From Limnohabitans sp. (GTDB lineage: Bacteria; Pseudomonadota; Gammaproteobacteria; Burkholderiales; Burkholderiaceae_C), in NCBI RefSeq assembly GCF_017848645.1, contig NZ_JAFEIF010000083.1:1-64000 (forward strand): a stretch of 64,000 nt of DNA. The letters are read 5' to 3'. Both the position numbers and the translations under genes were made by a program. Below are positions 9,374-18,582 of this stretch, in pieces. Numbering within the stretch: the stretch's first letter is position 1; each line of letters opens with the position of its first letter. The notes under the pieces are model-generated. The model saw only the letters and a program-made list of their open reading frames with translations, was not told the origin of the DNA and searched no databases.

Positions 9374-10360
9374 TCAGTGCACCGAGCCCGCAGACAAGTC
9401 GGGCGGCAAGCCCGTGAAAAGCCCTGCCGCATCCACCGGATCAAACCGGTATTGCGCACCGCAAAAATCGCAACCCACTTCCACCTGCCCCTGCTCGGCG
9501 ATGATGCCTTCGACCTCTTCGGTGCCGAGGCTGCGGATCATGTTGCCCACGCGCTCGCGGTTGCAACGGCAGGCAAAGCGCGGGCCGGTCTCGCCGATGA
9601 AGGGTTCGAAACGTGCGAGGGGCTCTTCCCAATACAAACGGTGCAAGATGGTTTCTGCATCCAAGCCCAGCAGCTCTTCACGCTTGAGGCTTTTGGTCAG
9701 GATCGAAATGCGGCTGAAGTCTTCGCTTTGGCCCAGCACCGACTCTCGCATGAGTGAGTCGGTCTTGCCGGCCAGGTTGCCTTCGCCTTCGATGGGCAAA
9801 CGCTGGATCAGCAAGCCCGCCGCCACCTTGTCGTCGGCGGCCAGCACCAGCACGGTGTCCAGCTGCTCGGACTGCAGCATGTAGTGCTCCAGCACCTCGC
9901 TGATGTTTTCCAGCTTTTCACCCCGGTCGCCAAACAGCGGCACCACGCCTTGGTAAGGCTGCTGGCCGGGCAAGCGGTCTTGCGGGTCCAGGGTGATGGC
10001 GCAACGGCCTTCGTTGTTCACATTCACCATCTGGCTCAGGGTGGCGTTGTCGGCCACCTCGCCCACCTGGGTGCAGGTGGCGCGCAGGCTCAAATCCGGT
10101 TGCACCTCGACCACGCCGAGCTTGACCGGACCGTCACCAAAAATCTGCAGCACCAAAGCACCGTTGAACTTGATGTTGCCCTGCATCAGCACGCCGGCCG
10201 CGGCCATCTCGCCCAGCAACTGGCGCACGGGCGCGGGGTAAGCGCCGGTTTCGGAGTTGGCAGCGCGCCGAGCCAGGATGTCTTGCCAGGCATCGGTCAG
10301 GCGCACGAGCATGCCGCGTACCGGCAGGCCTTCGAAAATGAATTTATGGAGTTCGGACAA
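9374..10360 (-). CDS. hslO: redox-regulated chaperone Hsp33
   Basis: Cytoplasmic holdase (328 aa) activated by oxidation. The C-terminal zinc switch has all four cysteines: Cys264 and Cys266 (CRC) and Cys297 and Cys300 (CDFC). The N-terminal domain with GNIKFNGALVLQIFGDGP is the usual Hsp33 core. It is convergent with the dehydrogenase gene. The 133-base gap between them holds two small GC hairpins but no T-tailed terminator. The gamma carbonic anhydrase gene lies 66 bases upstream on the same strand. Confidence 0.95.
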   Translation of the reverse strand: MSELHKFIFEGLPVRGMLVRLTDAWQDILARRAANSETGAYPAPVRQLLGEMAAAGVLMQGNIKFNGALVLQIFGDGPVKLGVVEVQPDLSLRATCTQVGEVADNATLSQMVNVNNEGRCAITLDPQDRLPGQQPYQGVVPLFGDRGEKLENISEVLEHYMLQSEQLDTVLVLAADDKVAAGLLIQRLPIEGEGNLAGKTDSLMRESVLGQSEDFSRISILTKSLKREELLGLDAETILHRLYWEEPLARFEPFIGETGPRFACRCNRERVGNMIRSLGTEEVEGIIAEQGQVEVGCDFCGAQYRFDPVDAAGLFTGLPPDLSAGSVH

Positions 10361-10426
10361 AGTGCAATCAACAGCCCCGTGGGGCCGATCCTCAAAAGTT
10401 AAAAAGCGTTCGCGACAACCAACCCA

Positions 10427-10951
10427 TCAGCTGATTTTTTTCAGGCCCGCCTTGAAGCGGCGGGCGTTCTCGACGTAATGTTTGGCGCTTTGGCGCAGAC
10501 CTTCGATTTGCTCGGGGCTGAGTTCGCGCACCACCTTGGCAGGCGTGCCCATGATCATGGAGCCATCGGGGAATTCCTTGCCCTCGGTCACGAGCGAGCC
10601 GGCGCCCACCAGGCAGTTCTTGCCAATCTTGGCACCGTTGAGCACCACCGCGCCAATGCCGATCAGCGACTCGTCACCGATCGTGCAGCCGTGCAGCATG
10701 ACCATGTGACCCACGGTGACGTGCTTGCCGACCTTGATCGGCTTGCCGTGGTCGGCGTGCATCACGCTGCCGTCCTGGATGTTGCTGCCCTCGCCGATCT
10801 CAATCGTCTCGGTGTCCCCGCGCACGGTCACACCAAACCAGACACTGGCGTCGGCCGCGATCTTGACCGCGCCCATGACCTGCGCGTTGTCGGCCACCCA
10901 GGCTGTCTCGGCAAGTTCGGGGGTTTGATCATCCAGTTGGTAAATGGCCAT
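10427..10951 (-). CDS. gamma carbonic anhydrase family protein
   Basis: 174-residue left-handed beta-helix (hexapeptide repeat) protein of the YrdA/PaaY type. The three zinc histidines are present at His65, His82 and His87. Members of this family are trimeric metalloproteins; carbonic anhydrase activity varies and thioesterase activity is known for PaaY, so the reaction is uncertain. AGGAG sits 6 bases before the ATG. It shares a short promoter region with the divergent DUF455 gene, where a 14-base palindrome contains a TACAAT box on each strand. Confidence 0.9.
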   Translation of the reverse strand: MAIYQLDDQTPELAETAWVADNAQVMGAVKIAADASVWFGVTVRGDTETIEIGEGSNIQDGSVMHADHGKPIKVGKHVTVGHMVMLHGCTIGDESLIGIGAVVLNGAKIGKNCLVGAGSLVTEGKEFPDGSMIMGTPAKVVRELSPEQIEGLRQSAKHYVENARRFKAGLKKIS

Positions 10952-10984
10952 GGCGGTCTCCTGTCGGTTGGGTTTTCTTGAAAA

Positions 10985-10998
10985 CCTACAATTGTAGG
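10985..10998. promoter_or_regulatory. palindromic -10 element shared by two divergent genes
   Basis: CCTACAATTGTAGG is a perfect 14-base palindrome. Read on either strand it contains TACAAT, a good -10 hexamer (10987-10992 plus; 10996-10991 minus). Distances to the starts are similar: about 40 bases to the carbonic anhydrase ATG and 46 to ATG 11038. Convincing -35 boxes are not seen on either side. It could instead be an operator of the TACA-N2-TGTA type. Confidence 0.5.
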
Positions 10999-11037
10999 GA
11001 TGCCCACCACCTGCCGTGGGCGCTGTCAGCGATCACC

Positions 11038-11814
11038 ATGCACACCCTGCGCACCGCCGCCCTGATCCCTTGGGCGCAAACCGACCCGAACCTGAAGGCC
11101 CAGGCCACTTTGGCGCTGGACCTGAGCCTGCCCGTGGGCACGCTCGACAGCCTGAGCGCGCCCTCTGTTGGCCCCGGCCGCGCTGCCCGCCCGCTGCTGG
11201 TGCCACACACACAGCTCAAAGCCAAATCCATGGCCACGCCCGAGGGCCGGGCCATTTTGGTGCATTCAATCGCGCACATCGAGCTCAACGCCATCGACCT
11301 GGCGCTCGACGTGGTGTGGCGCTTTGCGGGCATGCCCGAGGCGTTTTATACAGACTGGGTGCGCATTGCCCAGGAAGAGGCCAAGCACTTCAGCTTGCTG
11401 CGCAAGCACTTGCTGGACATGGGTTTTGACTACGGCGACTTTCCGGCCCACAACACCTTGTGGGACATGGCCGAACGCACAAAGGACGACATTCTGGCCC
11501 GCATCGGCATCGTGCCACGCACCATGGAAGCGCGGGGCCTGGACGCCTCGCCGGGCGTCAAAAACAAACTGGTCAGCGTGGGTGACCACCGCGCGGGCGA
11601 GATCCTGGACATCATTCTGGAAGAAGAAATTGGCCACGTGGCCGCAGGCAACCGCTGGTACCGCTATCTGTGCGAACAGCGCGGCCTGGAGCCGGTGCGC
11701 ACCTATGCCGAGTTGATCGCGCAATACGACGCCCCCAAACTGCGCCCGCCCTTCAACATGGCGGCGCGGCGGCTGGCGGGGTTTGAAGAGGCCGAGTTGG
11801 CAGCCTTGAGCTGA
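11038..11814 (+). CDS. ferritin-like DUF455 family protein
   Basis: 258 residues of unknown function. Helical ferritin-like core with candidate di-iron ligands in HIELNAIDLALD, QEEAKHF and LEEEIGHVAAG, the pattern of the DUF455 family. No signal peptide. An in-frame TTG at 10978 would add 20 residues but lies at or before the predicted transcription start, so ATG 11038 is preferred. It ends 3 bases before the convergent xerD stop. Role not known. Confidence 0.8.
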   Translation: MHTLRTAALIPWAQTDPNLKAQATLALDLSLPVGTLDSLSAPSVGPGRAARPLLVPHTQLKAKSMATPEGRAILVHSIAHIELNAIDLALDVVWRFAGMPEAFYTDWVRIAQEEAKHFSLLRKHLLDMGFDYGDFPAHNTLWDMAERTKDDILARIGIVPRTMEARGLDASPGVKNKLVSVGDHRAGEILDIILEEEIGHVAAGNRWYRYLCEQRGLEPVRTYAELIAQYDAPKLRPPFNMAARRLAGFEEAELAALS

Positions 11815-11817
11815 ACT

Positions 11818-12726
11818 TCACCCCCTGGGGTGATGCTGCGCATGCAAGGTCTTGAGCCGCTCACGCGCCACATGGGTGTAGATGGTGGTGGTCGAGATGT
11901 CGGCGTGGCCCAGCAGCATCTGCACCGCCCGTAAATCGGCCCCGTGGTTGAGCAAATGCGTGGCAAAGGCGTGGCGCAAGGTGTGGGGCGACAAAGGCGC
12001 GGTGATGCCGGCCTGGATGGCGTAGCGCTTGACCAAGCTCCAGAACATGACACGCGACATGGCGGTGCCGGGGGTGCTGCCACTGGTGGTCACAAACAGG
12101 TCTTCCGTCTGGCGTTGGCTCAGCATGGCCGGTCTGGCTTGGCCCATGTAGCGCTGCAACCAGTCACGCGCCTCTTCGCCAAAAGGCACCAGCCGCTCTT
12201 TGCTGCCCTTGCCCATGATGCGAAGCACGCCTTCGTTGAGCGACACATGCAGGGTTTTGAGGCTGATCAACTCGCTCACGCGCAGCCCACTGGCATACAT
12301 CAGCTCCAGCATGGCCCGGTCGCGCAGGCCCAGGTCGGTGGCCACATCGGGCGCACGCAACAAGGCGTCGACTTGCGCCTCGCCCAAAGTTTTGGGCACG
12401 CGCAGCGCTTGTTTGGCGGCCAGCATGCGCAAAGTGGGGTCAGCTTGTATGAGGCGCTCACGCAGCGCCCACCTAAAAAACCGCTTGAACACGGTGAGCC
12501 TGCGGTTGGCCGACGTGGCCTTGGTCTGGCCATGTCGCTCGGCAAAGTAGGCTTGCAGGTGATGCTCCTGAGTCGCGTCCAGCGCCAGCCTGTATGTCAA
12601 AAACAGCCAGGTGGCGTAGAGCGACAAATCCAGACGGTAGGCCGCCAGGGTGTTGGCGGCCAATCCGTCCTCCAACCAGAGGGCCTCGGCAAATCGGTCG
12701 ATGGCACTCTGGCTGGCCTCGTGCAT
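11818..12726 (-). CDS. xerD: site-specific tyrosine recombinase XerD
   Basis: 302-residue recombinase that, with XerC, resolves chromosome dimers at dif during division. The N-terminal SAM-like core-binding domain is followed by the catalytic domain with Arg149 (GLRVSEL), the Lys of GKGSKER (173-179), His248 and Arg251 in HTLRH, His274 in LGH and the nucleophile Tyr283 in TIYTHV. All active residues are present. Length and C-terminus match chromosomal XerD rather than an integrase. A Bug-type gene lies 10 bases upstream on the same strand. Confidence 0.93.
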   Translation of the reverse strand: MHEASQSAIDRFAEALWLEDGLAANTLAAYRLDLSLYATWLFLTYRLALDATQEHHLQAYFAERHGQTKATSANRRLTVFKRFFRWALRERLIQADPTLRMLAAKQALRVPKTLGEAQVDALLRAPDVATDLGLRDRAMLELMYASGLRVSELISLKTLHVSLNEGVLRIMGKGSKERLVPFGEEARDWLQRYMGQARPAMLSQRQTEDLFVTTSGSTPGTAMSRVMFWSLVKRYAIQAGITAPLSPHTLRHAFATHLLNHGADLRAVQMLLGHADISTTTIYTHVARERLKTLHAQHHPRG

Positions 12727-12736
12727 GGACTAAAAA

Positions 12737-13711
12737 TCAGTCCAGCTTGAGTTTTTGCTGGTCCACGACTTTCTTGTAGACCTCGAACTCGGCCTTGATC
12801 TGGGCCGTGAACTCTTCGGGCGTGTTGGCCACCACCAAAGAGCCGGTGTCGTTGATGCGCTTGGTCACGCCCGGCTCTTGCAGGGCTTTTTTCACGCCCG
12901 CGCTGATCTTGTCAACCACCTCTTTGGGCAGGTTTTTAGGGCCCAGGATGCCGTAGTAAGCCATGCGGTTGACGGGCTCCAGACCGACATCCTTGAAGGT
13001 GGGCACATTGGGCAGCTGCGACAGGCGCTGGGGCGCAGCCACCACGATGGGCACCAAACGGCCAGACTGGATGAAAGGCAGGGCTGAAGGCAAGTTGTCA
13101 AAAATGATCGGCACCTGGCCGGCCACGGTGTCGTTCAGGGCCGGGCCCGCGCCGCGGTAGGGGATGTGCGTGATGAACACACCCGTCAGGCTTTTCCACA
13201 ACTCGGTTTGCAGGTGGCCAATGCCGCCCGTGCCCGACGAGGAATAGGAGTATTTGCCAGGGTTCTTCTTCAACTCGGCCACAAAACCCGCGTAATCCTT
13301 GGCCGGGAAGCTGGGGTGCACCGCGATCACGTTGGGCGTGGCCGCAATGTTGATGATGGGCGTGAAGTCGGTCAGGACGTTGTACGGAATCTTGGGGTTG
13401 ATGGCCGGGTTGGCGGCCGTGGTCGACACGGTGGCCATGCCCAGGCTGTAGCCATCGGGCGCAGCGCGGGCGGTTTCGGTCGCGCCCACCACACCGCCAC
13501 CACCGGCCTTGTTCTCAACGATCACGCTTTGGCCCAGGGCTTTGCCCAGAGGCTCGGCAATCACGCGGGCCACGATGTCGGTGGTGCCACCCGGTGCAAA
13601 CGGCACCTGCAGGCGAATGGTTTTATTGGGGTAGGCCTGCGCCCACACCGATCCGCTGGCCAACACGGTGACAGCCAAACCGGCTGCAGAAACCAAACTA
13701 CGACGCTTCAT
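12737..13711 (-). CDS. Bug-family tripartite tricarboxylate transporter substrate-binding protein
   Basis: 324-residue periplasmic binding protein. Signal peptide residues 1-25 ends at VWAQ; the mature part begins [16 protein letters not shown], the Bug family signature. Such proteins bind carboxylates for TctAB permeases or act as sensors. No TctA/TctB gene is near, so it is an orphan. AAGGAG precedes the ATG and a -10 TATCAT (minus strand, 13743-13738) fits a start about 20 bases upstream. Ligand unknown. Confidence 0.9.
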   Translation of the reverse strand: MKRRSLVSAAGLAVTVLASGSVWAQAYPNKTIRLQVPFAPGGTTDIVARVIAEPLGKALGQSVIVENKAGGGGVVGATETARAAPDGYSLGMATVSTTAANPAINPKIPYNVLTDFTPIINIAATPNVIAVHPSFPAKDYAGFVAELKKNPGKYSYSSSGTGGIGHLQTELWKSLTGVFITHIPYRGAGPALNDTVAGQVPIIFDNLPSALPFIQSGRLVPIVVAAPQRLSQLPNVPTFKDVGLEPVNRMAYYGILGPKNLPKEVVDKISAGVKKALQEPGVTKRINDTGSLVVANTPEEFTAQIKAEFEVYKKVVDQQKLKLD

Positions 13712-13863
13712 TGATAAAACTCCTTAAAAGATCGAACATGATAGGCAAAAAATGGGGTCTGGCGTGAGGGGGGAAACCCACAAAGCCCGTGCACCACACC
13801 AGAAGAAGACGCAGGCGACAGCCCCACCCCAAGGACAAGCCAACACTCGGTTATCCTCGCAGC

Positions 13864-14772
13864 GTGAACTTTGCGCAACTTCTCTTTCCCGACTTCTCCC
13901 TGATTTTGTGCGGCTATTTGCTGTGCCGCTTGACGCCGTTGGGACGCTCAGTTTGGCAGCCGGTCGAAAATCTCGTTTATTTTTTCCTATTTCCGGTCCT
14001 GCTGTTTCACTCCATCCTGAAAAGCCCCATCGATTTGAGTGCGGCTTCGAGTTTGATCGGCGCCGGGCTGAGTCTGGGTGTTTGCGCCATCGCCCTGTCC
14101 TACAGCCTGCCTTACTGGCCCTTTCTGGGCAAAAGGCTGGACCCACGCGACCATGCGGCCAGCGCACAAGTGGGTTTTCGCTTCAACTCCTTCATCGCCC
14201 TGGCGCTGGCTGAGCGCTTGGCGGGCCCCGAGGGCTTGCTGATGATTTCGATGCTGATTGGGGTCTGCGTGCCCTTGTTCAACATCGGGGCGGTGTGGCC
14301 CATGGCCAGACAGGCGAACACAGGCTTTTTGCGTGAACTGCTTCGCAACCCATTGATCATTGCCACCTGTTCAGGCTTGGTGGCCAACCTGCTGGGCTTG
14401 CGCATTCCGCAATGGCTGGACCCCACCATCGGCCGCATTGGCGCTTCCTCGCTGGCCTTGGGCCTGATGGCCGCTGGGGCCGGCATGCAACTGGGCACCT
14501 TGCGCCAAGGCAAGCTGCTGGGCCTGAGCGTGCTGAGCGTCAAACACCTGGCTTTGCCCCTGATCGCGCTGGGCATGTCACAGCTTTTCGGACTCAATCC
14601 GGTCCAGACCACCGTGCTGCTGGCCTTTTCGGCCCTGCCCACTGCGTCGACCTGCTACGTGCTGGCCGCCCGAATGGGCTACAACGGGCCTTATGTGGCG
14701 GGTCTGGTCACGCTGTCCACCTTGGCCGGGATGTTGAGTTTGCCGTTTGCGCTGGGCGTGCTGCGCGGCTGA
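13864..14772 (+). CDS. AEC-family (auxin efflux carrier-like) transporter
   Basis: 302-residue inner-membrane protein with about ten hydrophobic segments in two five-helix halves, as in the AEC/PIN-like family. Bacterial members carry malate, malonate or related acids. GTG 13864 begins at NFAQLLFPDF, where these proteins normally start; an earlier ATG at 13789 would add a very basic leader with no support. It is divergent from the Bug gene and convergent with queG. Substrate and direction of transport cannot be read from sequence. Confidence 0.85.
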   Translation: MNFAQLLFPDFSLILCGYLLCRLTPLGRSVWQPVENLVYFFLFPVLLFHSILKSPIDLSAASSLIGAGLSLGVCAIALSYSLPYWPFLGKRLDPRDHAASAQVGFRFNSFIALALAERLAGPEGLLMISMLIGVCVPLFNIGAVWPMARQANTGFLRELLRNPLIIATCSGLVANLLGLRIPQWLDPTIGRIGASSLALGLMAAGAGMQLGTLRQGKLLGLSVLSVKHLALPLIALGMSQLFGLNPVQTTVLLAFSALPTASTCYVLAARMGYNGPYVAGLVTLSTLAGMLSLPFALGVLRG

Positions 14773-14823
14773 TGGCCGCCGGCTGACCGCGCTCGCGCGG
14801 GCGCAGACCAGACCGCCAAGGGG

Positions 14824-15924
14824 TCAGGCCCTCGCCAAGGACCAGGCCACCTGCTCTTGCACCACCACATCCGGGTGAGCAGCATGCGAGTGCAAGGCAA
14901 GCAACAAAACCTGGCGCTCAGCTTCGGGCAAAGCCGTCGATGCCAAGGCATTGCCTGCGGCCAAAGCCAGATTGCGCAACCAGCGGGCGTGGCCGATGCG
15001 GCGGATGGCGCTGCCCTCCGTGCGGCGCAAAAATTCAGCCTCGTTCCAATTCATCAGTTCGGCGATGCGGCCCGCGCCCAAGCCTTCGCGGGCCTGCCAG
15101 TCGGGCAAGGGGCTGAGCTGCGCGAATTTGTTCCAGGGGCAGGCCAACTGGCAATCGTCGCAGCCATAAATGCGGTTGCCGATCAGCGGGCGCAGCGCCT
15201 CGTCGATGGGCCCGGCGTGCTCGATCGTCAAATAAGAAATGCAGCGCCGCGCATCGAGTTGGTAAGGTCCCACGATGGCCTGGGTGGGGCACAGGTCCAT
15301 GCAGGCGGTGCACTGGCCGCAATGCGCCGACACGGCGGGGGTTTCGGGCAGCGCCAAGTCCACAAACAACTCGCCCAGAAAAAACATCGACCCGGCCTCG
15401 CGTGAAAGGACCAGCGTGTGTTTGCCGCGCCAACCCAAGCCACTGCGCGTGGCCAGCTCGGCCTCCATGACCGGGGCCGAGTCGGTGAACACCCGGTGGC
15501 CAAAGGGGCCAATCGCCTCGGCGATGCGGTCCTGCAGTTTTTGCAGGCGCGAGCGCAAAACCTTGTGGTAATCGCGCCCCCGGGCATAGAGCGAGACCAC
15601 CGCCTCGCCCGGCTGCAGACTGCGGGCGTTTTCGCGGGCCAGCCAGTCGGGCGGCGTGTCCTGCGGCAAATAATCCATGCGGGCGGTGATCACGCTGACC
15701 GTGCCCGGCACCAGCTCGGCCGGCCGGGCGCGCTTCATGCCATGGCTTTGCATGTAGCCCATGCTGCCGTGAAACCCTGCGGCCAACCAAGCTTGTAATC
15801 CGGGCTCTGCCGAGGACAAATCGATGCCACTCACGCCAATTTGGGACAATCCCAATTCACGCGCCCAGATCTGGATCTGGGGCCACAGTTCAAGAAGGTC
15901 GATTTGAGTACGTTCAGCAGTCAC
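14824..15924 (-). CDS. queG: epoxyqueuosine reductase
   Basis: 366-residue B12- and Fe-S-dependent enzyme for the last step of queuosine synthesis in tRNA. Two [4Fe-4S] clusters are visible as CGQCTACMDLCP and CDDCQLACPWN; a C-terminal HEAT-like tail follows. GTG 15924 (VTAERTQ) is chosen because the frame further upstream crosses tsaE and looks like shadow. On this strand TACAAT lies at 15936-15931, six bases before the GTG, so the transcript may begin at or next to the start codon. The 5' end overlaps tsaE by about 20 bases. Confidence 0.92.
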   Translation of the reverse strand: MTAERTQIDLLELWPQIQIWARELGLSQIGVSGIDLSSAEPGLQAWLAAGFHGSMGYMQSHGMKRARPAELVPGTVSVITARMDYLPQDTPPDWLARENARSLQPGEAVVSLYARGRDYHKVLRSRLQKLQDRIAEAIGPFGHRVFTDSAPVMEAELATRSGLGWRGKHTLVLSREAGSMFFLGELFVDLALPETPAVSAHCGQCTACMDLCPTQAIVGPYQLDARRCISYLTIEHAGPIDEALRPLIGNRIYGCDDCQLACPWNKFAQLSPLPDWQAREGLGAGRIAELMNWNEAEFLRRTEGSAIRRIGHARWLRNLALAAGNALASTALPEAERQVLLLALHSHAAHPDVVVQEQVAWSLARA

Positions 15925-16467
15925 CCGCCGATTGTAGAAAGCCCCGCCACCCCAGCGCATTGGGAGGGCTTGTGGCCCAACGAGGCCGCCACGCAGGCCT
16001 TTGCCGCGCAACTGGCGCAAGGCCTGCGCCAATGGCCGGGCGGGCGCGATGCGCGCATTGAACTGCGCGGCAACCTGGGCGCGGGCAAAACCACTTTCGT
16101 GCGCCACCTGCTGCGCGCAGCCGGGGTGGCGGGCCGCATCAAAAGCCCGACCTACGCCGTGGTCGAGCCGCACCAAGCAGGCACAGGAGAAACGGCCTGG
16201 CCCATCTGGCATTTTGACTTTTACCGATTCAACGACCCGCAAGAATGGGAAGACGCGGGCTTTCGCGACATCTTTGCCGGGCCGGGCCTCAAACTCATGG
16301 AATGGCCCGACAAAGTGGCCGGGCAGCTGCCCCCGCCCGACTGGGTGATTGCGCTCGAAGCCATCGACGAAGACCAGCGCCAAGTGCGCATCAGTGCGGG
16401 CACAGCGCTTGGCCAGCAATGGCTGCAGGCCTGGCCCCTTGCAGGAGCACATGACCATGCGGTCTGA
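15904..16467 (+). CDS. tsaE: tRNA threonylcarbamoyladenosine biosynthesis ATPase TsaE
   Basis: 187-residue P-loop ATPase needed with TsaB and TsaD for t6A37 modification of tRNA. Walker A GNLGAGKTT is at residues 56-64, followed by SPTYAVVEP and HFDFYRF, typical of TsaE. TTG 15904 is the first start compatible with the normal length (about 155-185 aa); it lies inside the queG 5' end on the other strand. The 3' end overlaps amiC, as the pair commonly does in this order. Confidence 0.92.
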   Translation: MSTFSSHPPIVESPATPAHWEGLWPNEAATQAFAAQLAQGLRQWPGGRDARIELRGNLGAGKTTFVRHLLRAAGVAGRIKSPTYAVVEPHQAGTGETAWPIWHFDFYRFNDPQEWEDAGFRDIFAGPGLKLMEWPDKVAGQLPPPDWVIALEAIDEDQRQVRISAGTALGQQWLQAWPLAGAHDHAV

Positions 16468-17857
16468 CCGCCGCAGCCTGCTCAAGGCGGGCTTTCTGGT
16501 GCTGAGCCTGGGCGCCGCGCAGCTGGCGCGTGGGGCCAACATGCTGGCCGTGCGGGTTTGGCCCGCCCCCGACTACAGCCGCGTCACGCTCGAATCGGAC
16601 GCGCCCATCCAAAGCACACAGACCTTCATCGCTTCGCCGCCGCGTCTGGCGGTGGACATCGAAGGCATGCAACTGAACGCCGCTTTGCGTGAGCTGGTGG
16701 GCAAGGTGCAGGCCTCGGACCCCAACATCGCCGGCATCCGCGTGGGCCAGTACAGTGCCAACGTGGTGCGCCTGGTCATCGACCTCAAACACCCCATTGC
16801 GCCCCAGGTCTTCAGCCTGCAACCCGTGGCCCCTTATGCACACCGCCTGGTGCTCGACCTCTACCCCAGCCAGGCCATTGACCCGTTGGAGCAATTGATC
16901 CAGGAACGCATGGCGGCCCAAACCCCGTCTGCCGTTGGCAACCTGCCCGGGGCCTCCGCCACGGTCAACGACCCCTTGGGTGATCTGATCGCCCGGCAAA
17001 CCCAGCCCGGTGCAGCCGCTGTGCCTGTGCCCCTGCCCGCACCGACGACCCGCCGCCCCGACATGAGCGCCAGCGACGGCCCCTTCATGGACAACCCGAC
17101 TCGCCCAGGCAGGACACCCACCCTGCCCCGCACAGACCGGCTGATCGTGGTGGCGCTGGACCCGGGCCACGGCGGCGAAGACCCCGGTGCCATAGGCCCG
17201 GGCGGCACCCGAGAGAAAGACGTGGTGCTCAAGATCGCCAAAATGCTGCGCGATCGCATCAACACCAGCAGCGTGGGCGGCAGCCCCCTGCGGGCCTTCT
17301 TGACACGCGACGCCGACTTCTTTGTGCCCCTGCATGTGCGCGTGCAAAAAGCACAGCGCGTGCAAGCCGATCTGTTGGTCAGCATCCACGCCGATGCTTT
17401 CTACACCCCCCGCCCACAAGGCGCGAGTGTGTTTGCGCTCAGCCAAGGCGGGGCCAGCAGCGCCGCCGCCCGATGGATGGCGCAAAAGGAAAACAAGGCC
17501 GACGTGATCGGCGGCGTGAACCTGGGCGGGCAAGACAGCCAGGTGCAACGCGCCTTGCTCGACATGAGCACCGCTGCGCAAATCAAGGACAGCCTGACAC
17601 TGGGCAACAGCTTGCTGCGCGAGATCGGCAGCGTGGGCAAGTTGCACAAACCCCGCGTGGAGCAAGCCGGTTTTGCCGTGCTCAAAGCCCCCGACATCCC
17701 CAGCGTGCTGGTCGAGACCGCCTTCATCAGCAACCCGGAAGAAGAAGAAAAACTGCGCAGCGAGGCCTACCAAAAGCAACTCACCGATGCCCTGCTGCGC
17801 GGTATCCTGCAGTATTTCTCACGCAACCCGCCGCTGGCGCGCAACCGGGGCATTTGA
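16451..17857 (+). CDS. amiC: N-acetylmuramoyl-L-alanine amidase, AmiC type
   Basis: 468-residue periplasmic cell-wall amidase that cleaves septal peptidoglycan. It begins with a twin-arginine-like signal (DRRSLLKAG plus hydrophobic stretch), then an AMIN domain (about 30-130), a Pro-rich linker (about 165-235) and an Amidase_3 domain (about 238-455) with zinc motifs DPGHGG, the Glu following GGTRE, and SIHADA. AGGAG lies 3 bases before ATG 16451 and 9 before ATG 16457, so MRSDRRSLL from 16457 is equally possible. It overlaps tsaE by 17 bases. Confidence 0.92.
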   Translation: MTMRSDRRSLLKAGFLVLSLGAAQLARGANMLAVRVWPAPDYSRVTLESDAPIQSTQTFIASPPRLAVDIEGMQLNAALRELVGKVQASDPNIAGIRVGQYSANVVRLVIDLKHPIAPQVFSLQPVAPYAHRLVLDLYPSQAIDPLEQLIQERMAAQTPSAVGNLPGASATVNDPLGDLIARQTQPGAAAVPVPLPAPTTRRPDMSASDGPFMDNPTRPGRTPTLPRTDRLIVVALDPGHGGEDPGAIGPGGTREKDVVLKIAKMLRDRINTSSVGGSPLRAFLTRDADFFVPLHVRVQKAQRVQADLLVSIHADAFYTPRPQGASVFALSQGGASSAAARWMAQKENKADVIGGVNLGGQDSQVQRALLDMSTAAQIKDSLTLGNSLLREIGSVGKLHKPRVEQAGFAVLKAPDIPSVLVETAFISNPEEEEKLRSEAYQKQLTDALLRGILQYFSRNPPLARNRGI

Positions 17858-17910
17858 CCCGCCATGTCGGCGTCCAAGGCACCCAAGGCCCCGAAATCCG
17901 CAGGTCGGGC

Positions 17911-18582
17911 CTACAGAACAGACGCCTGACTTGCCGCCACATCCCGATCGAACTGCGCCATGGCTGCCAGCGTCAAAGGGTCGGTGGCCAACTCGGCGGC
18001 AAACTCAGGGCGCACCGTCACCGCATGCGCACCCGCAGCGATCAGGCGCGAGAGCACGTCGGCCGACTTGATGCTGGCAGCCAGCAGCTGCAGACCGTCG
18101 GCCTGCACAGCCACACAAGCGCCAATCAGTGACCACACATCGCGCCCATCGGCTTGCAGCCGCCCCACATAAGGGGCCACAAAATTGGCCCCTTGCGCCT
18201 GCGCCCACAGCAACTGCATCGGGTTGGACAAACCCGTCAACAGCGTGGGCACGCCCCAGGCTTGCACCTCACGCAGCACCGGCTGCCAGTCGGGGTGGCA
18301 GGGCAGCTTGATCGTCAAGCGCACACGGGCCTGCACCGCAGCGGGCAACAGCACTTCAAGCCATTGCGCGGCTTCGCCCACATCGGCGCGCGGCAGCTGC
18401 AGCATCAGCTCGGGCAAACGCGCCTGACCCGCCTGCGCCACCAGCTGCAAATAGCCGGGCAGGCTGACGGGCAAACCCGCTTGCATGACCAGCGTGGGGT
18501 TGGTGGTCACGCCTTGCACGGGCGGGCAGCCGGGGGGCAAGGCCCACTGACGGGCGTCGGCGCTGTCGAGGTAGAGCTTCAT
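17911..18582 (-). CDS. transaldolase / fructose-6-phosphate aldolase-like protein
   Basis: 223-residue TIM-barrel protein of the short transaldolase family, the length of fructose-6-phosphate aldolase (FSA). MKLYLDSAD matches the catalytic-Asp strand, GVTTNPTL the substrate loop, TIKLP carries the Schiff-base Lys, and the Tyr of VAPYVGR is kept. The region equal to FSA's TAVYGAAQ reads TGLSNPMQ, so specificity may differ. It is the last gene of a four-gene operon and overlaps the ROK gene by ATGA. If the locus handles fructose, this enzyme could split fructose 6-phosphate into dihydroxyacetone and glyceraldehyde 3-phosphate; that is inference. Confidence 0.75.
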   Translation of the reverse strand: MKLYLDSADARQWALPPGCPPVQGVTTNPTLVMQAGLPVSLPGYLQLVAQAGQARLPELMLQLPRADVGEAAQWLEVLLPAAVQARVRLTIKLPCHPDWQPVLREVQAWGVPTLLTGLSNPMQLLWAQAQGANFVAPYVGRLQADGRDVWSLIGACVAVQADGLQLLAASIKSADVLSRLIAAGAHAVTVRPEFAAELATDPLTLAAMAQFDRDVAASQASVL

